Part shown: piece after piece, positions 25,333 to 34,486 of the stretch
Layout: every line of letters starts with the position of its first letter
How positions within the stretch are numbered: position 1 is the first letter of the stretch
Source of the DNA: Natrinema gelatinilyticum
Lineage (GTDB): Archaea; Halobacteriota; Halobacteria; Halobacteriales; Natrialbaceae
Length of the DNA: 64,000 nt
Assembly (NCBI RefSeq): GCF_024266705.1
Contig: NZ_CP100756.1
Location: forward strand, 2,790,001 to 2,854,000
Direction: 5' to 3'
Translations under genes and position numbers: made by a program
Notes under the pieces: generated by a model
What the model saw: only the letters and a program-made list of their open reading frames with translations
The model's database searches: none
Told to the model about the DNA's origin: nothing

Positions 25333-25836
25333 ATGTCACCCATGAGTCTGGGACAGCGTGTCTCGAGCGACCACCAGTTGACCCGATTGCTCCAGATCGG
25401 GGTCGTCCTGGAGGAAGTCGTCGAGTCACGCGCCGCCCACCATATCGAGTCCCTGCCCCCGGAAGAGCGGGCGGAATTCGACGAAGAGGTGGAGGAGTTG
25501 CTCGCGGAGGCTGCGAGAGAGTCGGCCGAACACCGCGAGCGGCTTGAGGCGCTGATAGACGACCTCGAGGCGGAAACGGTCGGATACGAGGAAATAAACG
25601 CGTTAGTCGATGCCCAGTACGGGCCACCGGAGGATACGGACGGCGTCCTCTACGATCAACTTGCCAACGAGGAGACGGCCTACAAGTTCTACGACGACCT
25701 GATCGCCGCGATCGAAGCGTCAACAGCCGAGTTTGCTGTCGATCGGGATCGGCTGCTCGAAACGCTGTATGCGATCCGCGAGGAGGAAAAAGAGGGTGTC
25801 GAAGAAGTGACCGAGATCATGGAACACAGAGCATGA
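25333..25836 (+). CDS. Ferritin-like (rubrerythrin-type) helical protein
   Basis: A 167-residue, very acidic, all-helical protein. Pairs of Glu and His in helices (QIGVVLEEVVESRAAHHIE, AARESAEHRERLEALI, NEETAYKFYDDLIAAIE, YAIREEEKEGVEEVTEIM) match the E...ExxH pattern of the ferritin-like di-iron superfamily. It probably handles iron or reactive oxygen in the cytosol, in keeping with its place between sufCBD and a DtxR-type regulator. An internal ATG at 25342 (MSLGQRVSSDHQ) is an alternative start. Confidence 0.75.
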   Translation: MSPMSLGQRVSSDHQLTRLLQIGVVLEEVVESRAAHHIESLPPEERAEFDEEVEELLAEAARESAEHRERLEALIDDLEAETVGYEEINALVDAQYGPPEDTDGVLYDQLANEETAYKFYDDLIAAIEASTAEFAVDRDRLLETLYAIREEEKEGVEEVTEIMEHRA

Positions 25837-25957
25837 TCGGAGCGACGACCGTGACGGCCGGGCCCGTCCCAACGCCGTTCGACGAGAGCATCGACGCCCG
25901 TGTTCGGCATCGTAGGGAGACTGACGCGGCGGGCAACCACACTGCGGGAGGGATATT

Positions 25958-26386
25958 ATGAACACTGCCGACCAATACCTCAAAGCGATCTATCTGGCCC
26001 AGAGAATCGAAGACGGACCCGCCTCGACCGGCACGCTGGCGGACTTGCTCGAGGTGAGCCCGGCCAGTGTCAACGAGATGGTCGGGAAACTCGAGGACAG
26101 AGAACTCGTCGACCACGAGAAATACAAGGGGGCGAGTCTGACCGACGAGGGACTCGAACGCGCTCACAATGCTTTGCAGACGTACTGTATCATCGAGCGG
26201 TTCCTCGCAAACGTCCTCGAGGTCGAAGAGTTCCGCGACGAAGCACGCACGCTGGAGAGCGTCATCGACGAAACGGTCGCCGATCGACTCGACACGATTA
26301 TCGACCGGCCCGATCAGTGCCCCGACTGTTTCGATCCCGAGGCGGACTGCTGTGAACTGCTCGAGGCCGGTAGCTGTGCGGACTGA
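25958..26386 (+). CDS. DtxR/SirR-family metal-dependent transcriptional regulator
   Basis: A 142-residue repressor-like protein. The N-terminal winged helix is typical of DtxR (MNTADQYLKAIYLAQRIEDG, TGTLADLLEVSPASVNEMVGKLEDRELVDHEKYKGASLTDEG written here in parts), followed by the dimerisation/metal domain (ALQTYCIIERFLANVLEVEE). The C-terminus is Cys-rich (CPDCFDPEADCCELLEAGSC) and may bind metal. There is no SH3-like third domain. GGGAGG lies a few bases before the ATG as a likely Shine-Dalgarno. A good candidate to control the iron genes here. Confidence 0.85.
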   Translation: MNTADQYLKAIYLAQRIEDGPASTGTLADLLEVSPASVNEMVGKLEDRELVDHEKYKGASLTDEGLERAHNALQTYCIIERFLANVLEVEEFRDEARTLESVIDETVADRLDTIIDRPDQCPDCFDPEADCCELLEAGSCAD

Positions 26387-26448
26387 ATTCACGTCGCCGT
26401 AGCAACGCGAGGGACGCGGGGTCGATCGCTAGCTGCCGCCGGTACTGC

Positions 26449-28211
26449 TTAGCGCGGGTTCGAGGGTGGATCTCCGAACCGAACGTAGCGTCTTCCGACG
26501 AGGGCCGCCAGGGCGAGAGCGATGATGACCGGGACGGTGATCCCGATCGGAAATCGCCACGCGTCTCCCGACCAGTCGGCCTCGAAGACGGTCGCGTAAT
26601 AGTTCGCGACCTGCTCTCCGTGCAGCGCGACGAGTACTTCGCGGTTGTTCTCGAGCGAGTTCGTATTCCAGTTTGCGCTGCCGACGACCGCCACCTCCCG
26701 GTCGATGACGATCCCCTTCGCGTGAATTTTTTCGAAACGGTCGGTATCCTCGACCAGCCGTACCTCGAGCGGAATATCGTCATCTGCCCCGAGACGCTCG
26801 AGGTCGTCGACGAGTGCCTCGTTTTCCCTGTCGTTGTACCACGCCGATCCGAGCAAAATACGAACGTCGACGCCGCGGCGGGCCGCATCGATGGTCGCTT
26901 CGAGCAGCGAGACGTCGGCGGCAATAGAGGGTTGGACGACGAGGATCTCGCTGTTGGCTGCGGCGAGCAGGTCCTGCAATCGATGGTCTGCATTGTCCGG
27001 TGCGACGAGGAGTTCGGCCGACTCGACGGGGACCGTTTTCGGTTCGTGGGTGGTCAGAAACGCCGGTCTGGCCGACGAAACGGCGTGATTCTCGCCATCG
27101 ACGAACGACGTGTTCGCGCGATAGGCCGTGGCTCGAGTCGTGTCCCAGCCTTCGAAGTCAGCTCTGAACACTCGCGCGAGGTCTGCCGCGAGCGCCTCGT
27201 CCTCGAGACGAACGCCCCACCCGCGGCTACTCTGACCGCCCACGCCCGCCGGCTTCCAGTTCTCGCTGGTGACCAGGATTTGGTCGTCCGCGATCGCGTA
27301 TTTCGGATGGTGATACCGATACCGGGCGCCCTCTCCCCCGATGACACGGACCTCGACGTTTCCGTTCTCCAGCGTTTCGAGTACGTCTTCGGTAGGCGCC
27401 GGCGTGCCGCCAACCGGGCTCGCCTCGAAGAGGACTACGACGTCGACGCCGCGCTCGGCCGCCGCCACGAGTTCGGCGGCGATCGCTTCGGAGGTGATGG
27501 TGTAGCCGGCGAGCAGGAGTCGTTTGTCGGCGGACTGGAGTGTCTCCCGTGGAACGTTCGGTGCATCCGGGAGGACGAACGACGTGATTTCGTCGACTTC
27601 AGCGCTGGTGACGGGAAGACAGGTCGCGTCTCGGGGCCACCACTGACCGTCGGTTCGGTCGGTTTTCGGTACCATCGTTCGGCCTCCGGTGCGCGATCGT
27701 ACGTCACTGCATCGACCGTTGTCGTCCCGTTTCGGAGTCGCAGAGCGTCGCCGTCGGCGGCGAGTTCGAGGTGGCCCTCAAGCCCGAGAACGGGGAGATC
27801 GGTCAACGTCTCGGTGACGTTCGGCGCCGTACTCAACGCGACGCGGCCGGAGATCCGCGCGTTCGGTATTCCCGCCGTCGTGTGACCGTCCGTAAACGTC
27901 CAGTTCCAAAGCCTGCTTTCGGGTGGGATTTCGAGGACGACGAATTCTCCGACGTTCTCGTCGGTGGTCGGGTTCGGGTAGAGGCCCACGATCCACGGTT
28001 TCGACGGCGGATCGGTGGCGCTGCCGTTCGTCGATGCTCGAGCGGGGCAGGCCAGAGCGGTCGAGTGCGGGTCCGGGGGTGAGACGGCTCAAGTCGGTGC
28101 CGGTTCGGTCGTCGATGACTCGTCCGTGACCGTGACCACGAGGAATATCGCGGTACTGCCGACCAGCGCGCAAACGAGTGCAGCGATGAGGGCGGCCCGT
28201 CGGATGTCCAT
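26449..28211 (-). pseudogene. Phospholipase D-like secreted nuclease/lipase with lamin-tail domain, disrupted
   Basis: From ATG 28209-28211 the frame gives a signal-like start (MDIRRAALIAALVCALVGST) but meets TGA at 28089-28091. The same frame resumes and encodes a lamin-tail-like domain (GLYPNPTTDENVGEFVVLEI, LRLRNGTTTVDAVTYDRA). Near 27675 the coding frame shifts by one and continues with two PLD repeats: YRYHHPKYAIADDQILVTSEN (degenerate HxK) and KIHAKGIVIDREVAVVGSANWN (HxK...D...N), then a C-terminal membrane span. A read-through protein would be about 585 residues. Two lesions argue for a pseudogene, unless sequencing error is involved. Confidence 0.8.
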
Positions 28212-28431
28212 CGCTCCCTCTGGCCGCCTGTTCGTACTTAAAGTGTTGGAGGGGAGCGGGTCCGTCTGAGTCTGCCCTTTCCGTCACCGTCTATCCGTGT
28301 GTCGAACCCGGAAAGCGGTCTGAAACGTAGACCCGTCTCGGCGTTGCTCATACGGGGACTGCTGTACGTCAGTTCCGGAGCAACCGCGACCGTCCTGTGA
28401 ATGTTCCGGTGTATCGTTACAGCAGACCGTC

Positions 28432-29772
28432 TCAGGCGACCGGCCCGAGGTCGACGCGCTCGGCCTCGGCCTGGACGAGGTAGGCCCGGTCGTCGTCGTA
28501 TTCTGCGACGATTTCGAGGGCGTCTCTCGTGCCGATTCGAGTGAGCGCCCACGCCGCACTGGCACGAACGCGATCGGATTCGTCGTCCTCGAGGACGGTT
28601 GCAAGCGGTTCGATGGCGCGGGTGTCGCCGATCATGCCCAGCGCACGGGCGGCCCAGCTCCGGACGTCGGCCTCGTCCGCGATAAGCTGGTTGGCGATAG
28701 GTTGGACGGCCACCTCGCTGCCGATTTCGCCGAGCGCACGGAACGCGGGCCCCTGGAGATTCGGGTTGGAATCGACGTAATCGAGCAGCGTCTCGACGAC
28801 CTCGTCGTCGGCGACGCCGATCGAACCGAGGACGCGCATCGCCGCTTGATCGCGGCGGTTGGCCTTCTGGAGCATCGGCTCGATGGCCGCTTCTGGCCCC
28901 ATCCGCTGGAGGGCCTCCATGCAGTGTTCCTCCATGAAATCGGAGTCGAACGTTTCCAGCGCCAGGAGAATCATATCGACGTTGCCTCGCTTTTCGTGGA
29001 CTTTGAGCGCGTGCCACTCCGGGGGGAAGTCCTTGACGTGATCGAGGACGTCGTAGTATCCCTCGCGGCGCATGCGCTCGCGGATTTCGAGGTCAGTCCA
29101 CTCGGTCGCATCGTCGATGTCGCTCTCGAGGTCGTCGGTCGCCTCGAGGAGACCGGCGATCGTGTCGGCGTCGTCGTCAGCGTCGAGTTTCGCGTTCTCG
29201 ACGGCCTCGACGGCGGAATCGAGCGACGCTTCGAGCTGCTCAGGAACGTCTTCGCCGTCGTTGATCAGGGTCACCGAACTGCCCAGCAGGTCGTTGAGTT
29301 CGTCGAGAAAGCTGTCGACCGCTTCGATCAGTTCGGCCGTCCCCTCCTCGGTCCAGCGGGTGCCCGTGATCGCGTTCCTTGCACTCGTGATTTCGTCTAC
29401 GACGTCCTCGCCGTAGGGACCGCGTTGATCCTCGAGGTCGGACTCGAGGTCCGAGAGGTCGCTCTCGATATCGTCGTATCGATCCTGGAGTTTCTCTTCC
29501 GGCGCAGGTTCTTCGTCTTCGTCCTCTACGTCGGTCTCCGGCGGCTCAGGGATGTCCACGTCTTCGAGGTCATCACGCAGCGAATCGAGGGCCGCCTCGA
29601 CGACGTCGAGGTCGTCTTCGGTATCGGCTGCCTCGAGATCGGTCTGTCGCTCCTCGAGATCCGCGGCCAGCGCGTCGAGTCGGTCGCCGATCGCCTCGAG
29701 ATCGACAGATTCTGCTTCGTCTGCTTCGTCTTCGGCGGCCGCCTCGTCACCGTTCGCCTCGTCCTCGCTCAT
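28432..29772 (-). CDS. HEAT-repeat protein with acidic coiled-coil N-terminus
   Basis: A 446-residue protein. The first 240 residues are highly acidic and coiled-coil-like (LEAIGDRLDALAADLEERQTD and similar). The C-terminal 200 residues form HEAT/PBS-type repeats: EALQRMGPEAAIEPMLQKA, ALGEIGSEVAVQPIANQL, ALGMIGDTRAIEPLATVL, ALTRIGTRDALEIVAEY. Such repeats mediate protein-protein contacts. It is widespread in haloarchaea but its partner is not known to me. It is transcribed toward the broken phospholipase gene. Confidence 0.8.
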   Translation of the reverse strand: MSEDEANGDEAAAEDEADEAESVDLEAIGDRLDALAADLEERQTDLEAADTEDDLDVVEAALDSLRDDLEDVDIPEPPETDVEDEDEEPAPEEKLQDRYDDIESDLSDLESDLEDQRGPYGEDVVDEITSARNAITGTRWTEEGTAELIEAVDSFLDELNDLLGSSVTLINDGEDVPEQLEASLDSAVEAVENAKLDADDDADTIAGLLEATDDLESDIDDATEWTDLEIRERMRREGYYDVLDHVKDFPPEWHALKVHEKRGNVDMILLALETFDSDFMEEHCMEALQRMGPEAAIEPMLQKANRRDQAAMRVLGSIGVADDEVVETLLDYVDSNPNLQGPAFRALGEIGSEVAVQPIANQLIADEADVRSWAARALGMIGDTRAIEPLATVLEDDESDRVRASAAWALTRIGTRDALEIVAEYDDDRAYLVQAEAERVDLGPVA

Positions 29773-29838
29773 CGTACCACCCGGGGACGACGCCGACGCG
29801 TGACAGTGTACATACCAGACTGTCGTGTCAGCACGGCC

Positions 29839-30564
29839 CTAAGCGTTTCCATGCACGTCGACCGCGTCCGAATAGCCGTCCTCTCGCCAGTAGAACCAGG
29901 GGCTGAGTGTCGTGTACGCGAGTCCGAGCGTCAAGAGCGCGTACGGGAATGCCCGGCCGGCGAACGCCGGAACGAGAATCGCCAGCGCGTGGACGACACC
30001 CATGATTGCGGCGTCTCGAGTTAGCAAGTCGGGATACTGAATTTTCGAGACCATCAGGTAGCAGAACGTGCCGGTGATCGCGAGGACGAGCCAGGGCTGG
30101 GTCTCGCCAGTCAGGATCGCCGCGCCTAGCACGGTCGCGGCGAGCGTCGTTTGAACGCCTTCGGTGTGACTGCCAGAGACATCGTAGGCGGTGTACATCC
30201 CCAGACGGGTGACGGCCATCGCGACGAACAGCGCACAGACCGCGGTCACGATCAGGAGTTCGGCACTGAGTGCATCGAATTCGACCCCGAGGCCGTCTTT
30301 GACGACGGTGAACGAGAGGACGGCAGGGGCGACGGCGAAAGAAGACACGTCGGCCAGTGAGTCCAGGTACGGACCGGCGTCGGTACCGCCGAACCGTCGC
30401 GCGAGGATCCCGTCGAGGCCGTCCGCGATGGCCGCCAGGAGAACGACCCGTGCGGCGAGGTCGATATCGACGACCGCCGCGGCGACCGCGACGAACCCCA
30501 GCGCGGCGTTGGCGATTGTCACCGCGTCGGCGACGCCCAGCCGACCGACGAACCGGGGGAACAT
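29839..30564 (-). CDS. assA: Archaetidylserine synthase (CDP-alcohol phosphatidyltransferase)
   Basis: A 241-residue membrane enzyme with the full CDP-alcohol phosphatidyltransferase motif D-x2-DG-x2-AR-x8-G-x3-D-x3-D, seen as DGLDGILARR...GPYLDSLAD near residues 48-70. About seven hydrophobic spans follow. It joins a CDP-activated archaeal diether lipid to a polar head group, most likely L-serine given its similarity to PssA/AssA; the head group is inferred from family. It sits next to other envelope-related genes but has its own transcription unit. Confidence 0.85.
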   Translation of the reverse strand: MFPRFVGRLGVADAVTIANAALGFVAVAAAVVDIDLAARVVLLAAIADGLDGILARRFGGTDAGPYLDSLADVSSFAVAPAVLSFTVVKDGLGVEFDALSAELLIVTAVCALFVAMAVTRLGMYTAYDVSGSHTEGVQTTLAATVLGAAILTGETQPWLVLAITGTFCYLMVSKIQYPDLLTRDAAIMGVVHALAILVPAFAGRAFPYALLTLGLAYTTLSPWFYWREDGYSDAVDVHGNA

Positions 30565-30716
30565 ATGCCCGGATTCGACGGGGAGCTACCTTACGTGTTT
30601 TCGTTTCTGCGGGACCCTCGCGCGTATTTCGTTCATACTTTCAGGTCGGATTCCGCGCTCGTCCGAGCGCCGGTCCGTTTCTTCCCTATTCCCAGTTTCG
30701 AGGAGTGAACCGGGGC

Positions 30717-30725
30717 GGTTATACG
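30717..30725 (+). promoter_or_regulatory. TATA-like box of the halocyanin gene
   Basis: GGTTATACG is centred 27 nt before the halocyanin ATG at 30748. Confidence 0.45.
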
Positions 30726-30747
30726 ACGACTCTCCTAACGTCTCGAT

Positions 30748-31185
30748 ATGCAACGGCGCCGCTATCTCGCCGCCGTCGGAACCGCCCTCTCGGTCAGTCT
30801 GGCGGGGTGTTCGTCCGCGCTGTCTGTTTTCGAGGACGATCCCTGCAGCGGCGAGGACTGCCACGTTGGCATGAACCGGACCGAATTCCTCCCCGACACC
30901 TACGAAATCTCCGTCGGCGACACCATCATCTGGAAGAACACGAGCGAGGCGGATCACACCGTTACGGCCTACGAAAGCCGCATTCCGGACGACGCGGCGT
31001 TCTTCGCCTCCGGCGGCTTCGCGGATCAGGAGACTGCGTACAACGCGTGGCAGGGGGAGCGCGCTGGTGGCCTCGGAACGCGCGAGACGTTCGAACACAC
31101 GTTCGACGTTCCGGGGACGTACGAATACTTCTGTATTCCCCACGAACGCGCGAATATGACCGGCGAGGTCGTCGTCTCCGAGTGA
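30748..31185 (+). CDS. Halocyanin-like blue copper lipoprotein
   Basis: A 145-residue secreted protein with a lipobox (LAGC, Cys21), so it is anchored on the outer face of the membrane. The plastocyanin-like domain keeps all four type 1 copper ligands: His in EADHTVTAY, then Cys, His and Met in YFCIPHERANMTG. It would shuttle electrons in respiratory chains. The sequence between the first His and the Cys is longer than in the smallest halocyanins but normal for the family. Own promoter. Confidence 0.9.
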   Translation: MQRRRYLAAVGTALSVSLAGCSSALSVFEDDPCSGEDCHVGMNRTEFLPDTYEISVGDTIIWKNTSEADHTVTAYESRIPDDAAFFASGGFADQETAYNAWQGERAGGLGTRETFEHTFDVPGTYEYFCIPHERANMTGEVVVSE

Positions 31186-31268
31186 TGGCCGACTCGAGCA
31201 CCCGGAGGCGAATCTGATCGAGGGAACAGCAAACGGCTTCAAAAACGACTCTCGCTCGCAGTACGGTA

Positions 31269-31910
31269 TTAGTCGTCGGCGGCGACGTCTTCGTCGTCGA
31301 CGTCGACCGAAGTCGCTTCCTCTTCGGCGACTTCCTCGGGGTGGGCCTCGAGGGTCGCCTTCTGGATCTCGACGCGGCGAAGCGGGTAGATCGTCTTGGC
31401 TTCGCCGTAGATCGCCGAGGAGAGTCGTCCTTCGACGACGCCGTCGATGAGCTCTTCGAACGAGCGCTCTGCGGCTGCGTCTTCGACCATCTCGACCATC
31501 GTCTCGCGGATGGCCTTCTCCTGGCTCGCGTCGGCCTTTTTGGTCGTGAAGGCGACGGGCTGGATCTGGACGCGATAGTCGTCCGTCGTGAGGACGGTAA
31601 CGTAGGCTTCGATCTTCGAGGCGCCGCGACGGACCAGCGAGCGCAGGTAGTCGCGGGTCAGGGAGTGTTCTTTGAACTCCGTGTACGCGCTGTCGCTGCC
31701 TACGTCGGACACTTTGAAGGTGAGCTTCGTATTGTTCTCGCTGGCGTTGTTGGTCAGTTCGCCGAGCGTCGTTTCGATCGTTCGGCCGTAGACCTTATCC
31801 GGTTCGTCGGCGGGGGTCTCACCGAGTTCCTGACGGTCGAACTGTTCGGGTGCCAGAACGGTGTACCACCGCTTCTCTTGTTTTGTGCGTGAAACTGATC
31901 GTTCACTCAT
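31269..31910 (-). CDS. rps3ae: 30S ribosomal protein S3Ae
   Basis: A 213-residue archaeal/eukaryotic S3Ae (eS1). Recognisable stretches: KRWYTVLAPEQFDRQELGET, RTIETTLGELTNNASENNTK, DYLRSLVRRGASKIEAYVTV, ETMVEMVEDAAAERSFEELI and YPLRRVEIQKATLEAHPEE. It ends with a haloarchaeal acidic tail (DVDDEDVAADD). It is the last gene of the rps15, recJ-like, pcc1, rps3ae operon and starts 4 nt after the pcc1 stop. Confidence 0.96.
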   Translation of the reverse strand: MSERSVSRTKQEKRWYTVLAPEQFDRQELGETPADEPDKVYGRTIETTLGELTNNASENNTKLTFKVSDVGSDSAYTEFKEHSLTRDYLRSLVRRGASKIEAYVTVLTTDDYRVQIQPVAFTTKKADASQEKAIRETMVEMVEDAAAERSFEELIDGVVEGRLSSAIYGEAKTIYPLRRVEIQKATLEAHPEEVAEEEATSVDVDDEDVAADD

Positions 31911-31914
31911 TGTG

Positions 31915-32265
31915 TTATCTCGTATCTGAGTCGCTTGGAGTGTCGGACACAGATCCCGTGTCCGTCGGTTGTGCGTGCTGTACTATCTGTGTGTGGGTCG
32001 CGACGTCAATCGCGACCGACAGGTTGACCACGTAGTCGTCGACCGTCGACCGGAGGCCGCTCGTCGTTTCGCGGTCGATCCGCGTGACGAGGGTGCCGCC
32101 GGTACCCTCGCCGGATTCGCCGACAGGGGTGTCGTCGCCGGAATCGGTCCCCCCGGCGGCTCGATCGACGGACGTCGACATTTCGTCGGTATTGTCGGGG
32201 CGAATTGCCCGTGCGAGGAGTGCCGGATCGTCGTGATCCGTCCGGATCGTCGCTCGTCGGCTCAT
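31915..32265 (-). CDS. pcc1: KEOPS complex subunit Pcc1-like
   Basis: A 116-residue protein in the place where haloarchaea keep the KEOPS subunit Pcc1. The core ATIRTDHDDPALLARAIRPDN and the second half STVDDYVVNLSVAIDVATHT match the two-helix, three-strand Pcc1 fold (TR...TLRG...LDNYLRWL-like). KEOPS installs threonylcarbamoyl on A37 of tRNA; Pcc1 mediates dimerisation. The mid-region is an extended Gly/Asp/Ser linker. Its start overlaps the recJ-like stop by four bases, and it directly precedes rps3ae. Confidence 0.82.
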   Translation of the reverse strand: MSRRATIRTDHDDPALLARAIRPDNTDEMSTSVDRAAGGTDSGDDTPVGESGEGTGGTLVTRIDRETTSGLRSTVDDYVVNLSVAIDVATHTQIVQHAQPTDTGSVSDTPSDSDTR

Positions 32266-33482
32266 AGCAACTCCCTCACTGTCGTGATGATCGTCGATTC
32301 GTCCATCTCAGGGTCGTATCGCAGGTAGCCGCGTCGATGGCCGACATCGTACGCGACGCCGGAACCCGAGTCCGAGTCGGAACCGGTCGTTTCCGTCTCC
32401 GAGACCGCGCCTTCGAATTCACGAGCGATGCCTTCGATGGTCGTTCCCAGAGGAGCGGTGCTGTGAGTCGCGATCGCGGCTTCGCCGGTTCCAACCGCGA
32501 GAACGGCCGGTTCTGGGGACCGGTAGGCCGCCGCGATCCGGGCGACTGCTTCGACGGGCCCGTCGTCGATGCTGAGGACGAACAGTCCGTCGTACCGGCC
32601 AGTCGTCGCCTCCCCGAGGGTAGCGTGAGCGCGACGCCCACGGTCGCGCCAGGCGGCCAGCGCCGAATCGGTCACCTCGTGGCCCATCGCGAGCGCGGCT
32701 CCCGTTCCGGGCTCCGTTCTCGCCGTCGCCTCGAGGACGTCGGCGAACCCGCCGAGCGTCGCGAAGGGGTGGTCGGGCGTCGCGTACGGCCGTAACACTC
32801 CTCCGATCGATTCCGCGGCGACGTCAGCCGACGCTTCGGCACCGACGGCGTCGAGTGCGACCAGCGAGCCGATCGCTCGATGGTCATCGACGGCGAGGTT
32901 GGTCGGGTCGCTCCCGGCGACATCGGAAAGCGCCTCGCGAGTCGCGTCGGGATCGCCGGACCACGGTGTACGCACTCGCGTCGTGTAGACGAGGCCATCG
33001 ACCGGATTAGCGGTCGGAACCGCAACGCCCGGTCGCTGCTCGAGGAGCCCGCGTTCACGTGCGGTCTCGAGAAGCCATTCGGTCTCGCCTGCACCTGGCT
33101 CACCACCGCTCGCGACGACGCCTGCGAGCGCGAGTATCGGATCCGGCGACGCACCGAATTCCCGGACGTGATCAACCGCCTCGAGCGTTGCCGGTCTGTC
33201 CGTCGCTGCGAGTCTGACGACGGTTTCGTCGTCGGGTCCGTTGGCGGTCCCGAAAACGACCGTGACGTCGTCGTCCGACGGCGCGCGGACGCGTTCCGAT
33301 CGCTCCGTGACTGTCCGGCCGACGGACACCTGGAACGGCGTTTCGTCGGCCGCGAGAGCCCTCGCGAGGAGTCCGCTCGCCGCGAGTGCGTCGCCGTCTG
33401 CCCGGACGACCAGGCGGACGAAGCCGGCGCTCTCGAGTGCGCGCACGGCGGACGACGCGGCGGATCGACCCTCGGTGGACAT
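32262..33482 (-). CDS. RecJ/DHH-like phosphoesterase-family protein, degenerate active site
   Basis: A 406-residue protein between rps15 and pcc1. This locus in haloarchaea holds a RecJ-like DHH-superfamily protein. The N-terminal VRLVVRADGDALAASGLLARAL corresponds to the DHH motif-I region (normally HxDADG...S...L), but no clear DHH triad is visible in the following 200 residues. The C-terminal DHHA1-like part has RYDGLFVLSIDDGPVEAVA and GHRRGYLRYDPEMDE. It may be a structural GAN/RecJ partner of the replisome rather than an active nuclease; this is inference. Confidence 0.7.
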   Translation of the reverse strand: MSTEGRSAASSAVRALESAGFVRLVVRADGDALAASGLLARALAADETPFQVSVGRTVTERSERVRAPSDDDVTVVFGTANGPDDETVVRLAATDRPATLEAVDHVREFGASPDPILALAGVVASGGEPGAGETEWLLETARERGLLEQRPGVAVPTANPVDGLVYTTRVRTPWSGDPDATREALSDVAGSDPTNLAVDDHRAIGSLVALDAVGAEASADVAAESIGGVLRPYATPDHPFATLGGFADVLEATARTEPGTGAALAMGHEVTDSALAAWRDRGRRAHATLGEATTGRYDGLFVLSIDDGPVEAVARIAAAYRSPEPAVLAVGTGEAAIATHSTAPLGTTIEGIAREFEGAVSETETTGSDSDSGSGVAYDVGHRRGYLRYDPEMDESTIITTVRELL

Positions 33483-33494
33483 GATCTAGTGCTG

Positions 33495-33968
33495 TTATTG
33501 GGTGTCTTCGAGCAGGTCGGCCGCGACCTCGTAGGAGTACGTGAAGTCGGGCTCGAGTTCGTCGCCGCGGTAATAGTCTACCAGACGGCGCACTTTCGAC
33601 TCGGTATTCTGCAAGGAGCGCTTGTTCTGGTAGTCCTGCGGGTTCTCTCGGACGTGTTCGCGCAGACGAACTGCGCGCTCCATCAGGTTCCGAAGGTCTT
33701 CGGGAATGTCCGCTCGAGCGTCGTTTTCTTCGAGTATCTCGGAGATTTTCTTCCCGGTCGCCAGTTTGACGTCCGGGACGGGCGTCCCCGTAACGCCTTC
33801 GTCTCGTAGCTTCATCCCGATCTGACTGGGATCGTAGCCCTGCTCTGCCATTTCGACGACTCGGTCTTCGATATCGCCCGAGTCGACGTCGCTCCACTCC
33901 GGTGGTTCGTCTGCCGCCGGCTTGTCCGACCCGGACGAGCCGCGGCGGCGGGTGTGCATTCGTGCCAT
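33495..33968 (-). CDS. rps15: 30S ribosomal protein S15
   Basis: A 157-residue archaeal S15 (uS15): MARMHTRRRGSSGSDKP at the start, the archaeal N-terminal extension EDRVVEMAEQGYDPSQIGMK, then the conserved core LMERAVRLREHVRENPQD and KRSLQNTESKVRRLVDYYRG. The start at 33966-33968 is the family's MAR(M)H; the longer in-frame extension is non-coding. First gene of the operon that continues into recJ-like, pcc1 and rps3ae, linking translation and tRNA modification. Confidence 0.96.
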   Translation of the reverse strand: MARMHTRRRGSSGSDKPAADEPPEWSDVDSGDIEDRVVEMAEQGYDPSQIGMKLRDEGVTGTPVPDVKLATGKKISEILEENDARADIPEDLRNLMERAVRLREHVRENPQDYQNKRSLQNTESKVRRLVDYYRGDELEPDFTYSYEVAADLLEDTQ

Positions 33969-34486
33969 TGGTGAGGATAGGAACCGCACTGACCGCTCGA
34001 ATATACCGTCGAAAACCGGGACAACCGGTTCTCGTCGTACACTTCCGCAATCCCGAGTCACTCGAGAGAGTGAGTGACGCTGTCAGATTTGCGGCCGTGC
34101 GTTTCCCAGTGGGGATTCTTTCGTCGGCGACTAAAGGGTTTCTACATGACCGTCGCGTGGGACGAGCGGTCGGATCGCGACGGTCGAACACTGATCGCAG
34201 CGGCGGACTCACGGGAGACTGAAGCGGGGTGGCACGGGGATCGATTCAGCGGACGACCGCGAGCCCCAGCGGGAGAACGGTAACGGGCGTCATCGGTCTA
34301 CTGTGATCTGACGGCTACATCGAACGAGTTTCGTGACACGTCCGGACGCTACGGTGATGAAGGAGACGGCTGATTGGCCGACTCGAGTTCGGGGTCGACG
34401 ATGACGTTCGATCGACAAACCATCCTCTCCATTGAGATGTCGTGCGTTACGTTCATACCACGGGAGTACGAAGCAACGGGTACGGA
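33969..34486. other. 518-bp divergent intergenic region
   Basis: It lies between rps15 (leftward) and the DUF5793 gene (rightward). I see no gene I can defend. A 46-codon frame from the ATG at 34146 (MTVAWDERSDRDGRTL...) has plausible composition but no motif and no good promoter. The sequence close to rps15 is expected to carry the ribosomal-operon promoter. Confidence 0.4.

Noticed and set aside
34146..34283. 46-codon frame MTVAWDERSDRDGRTL...
   Set aside because: No motif, no well-placed TATA box and arginine-rich end; too weak to call a gene.
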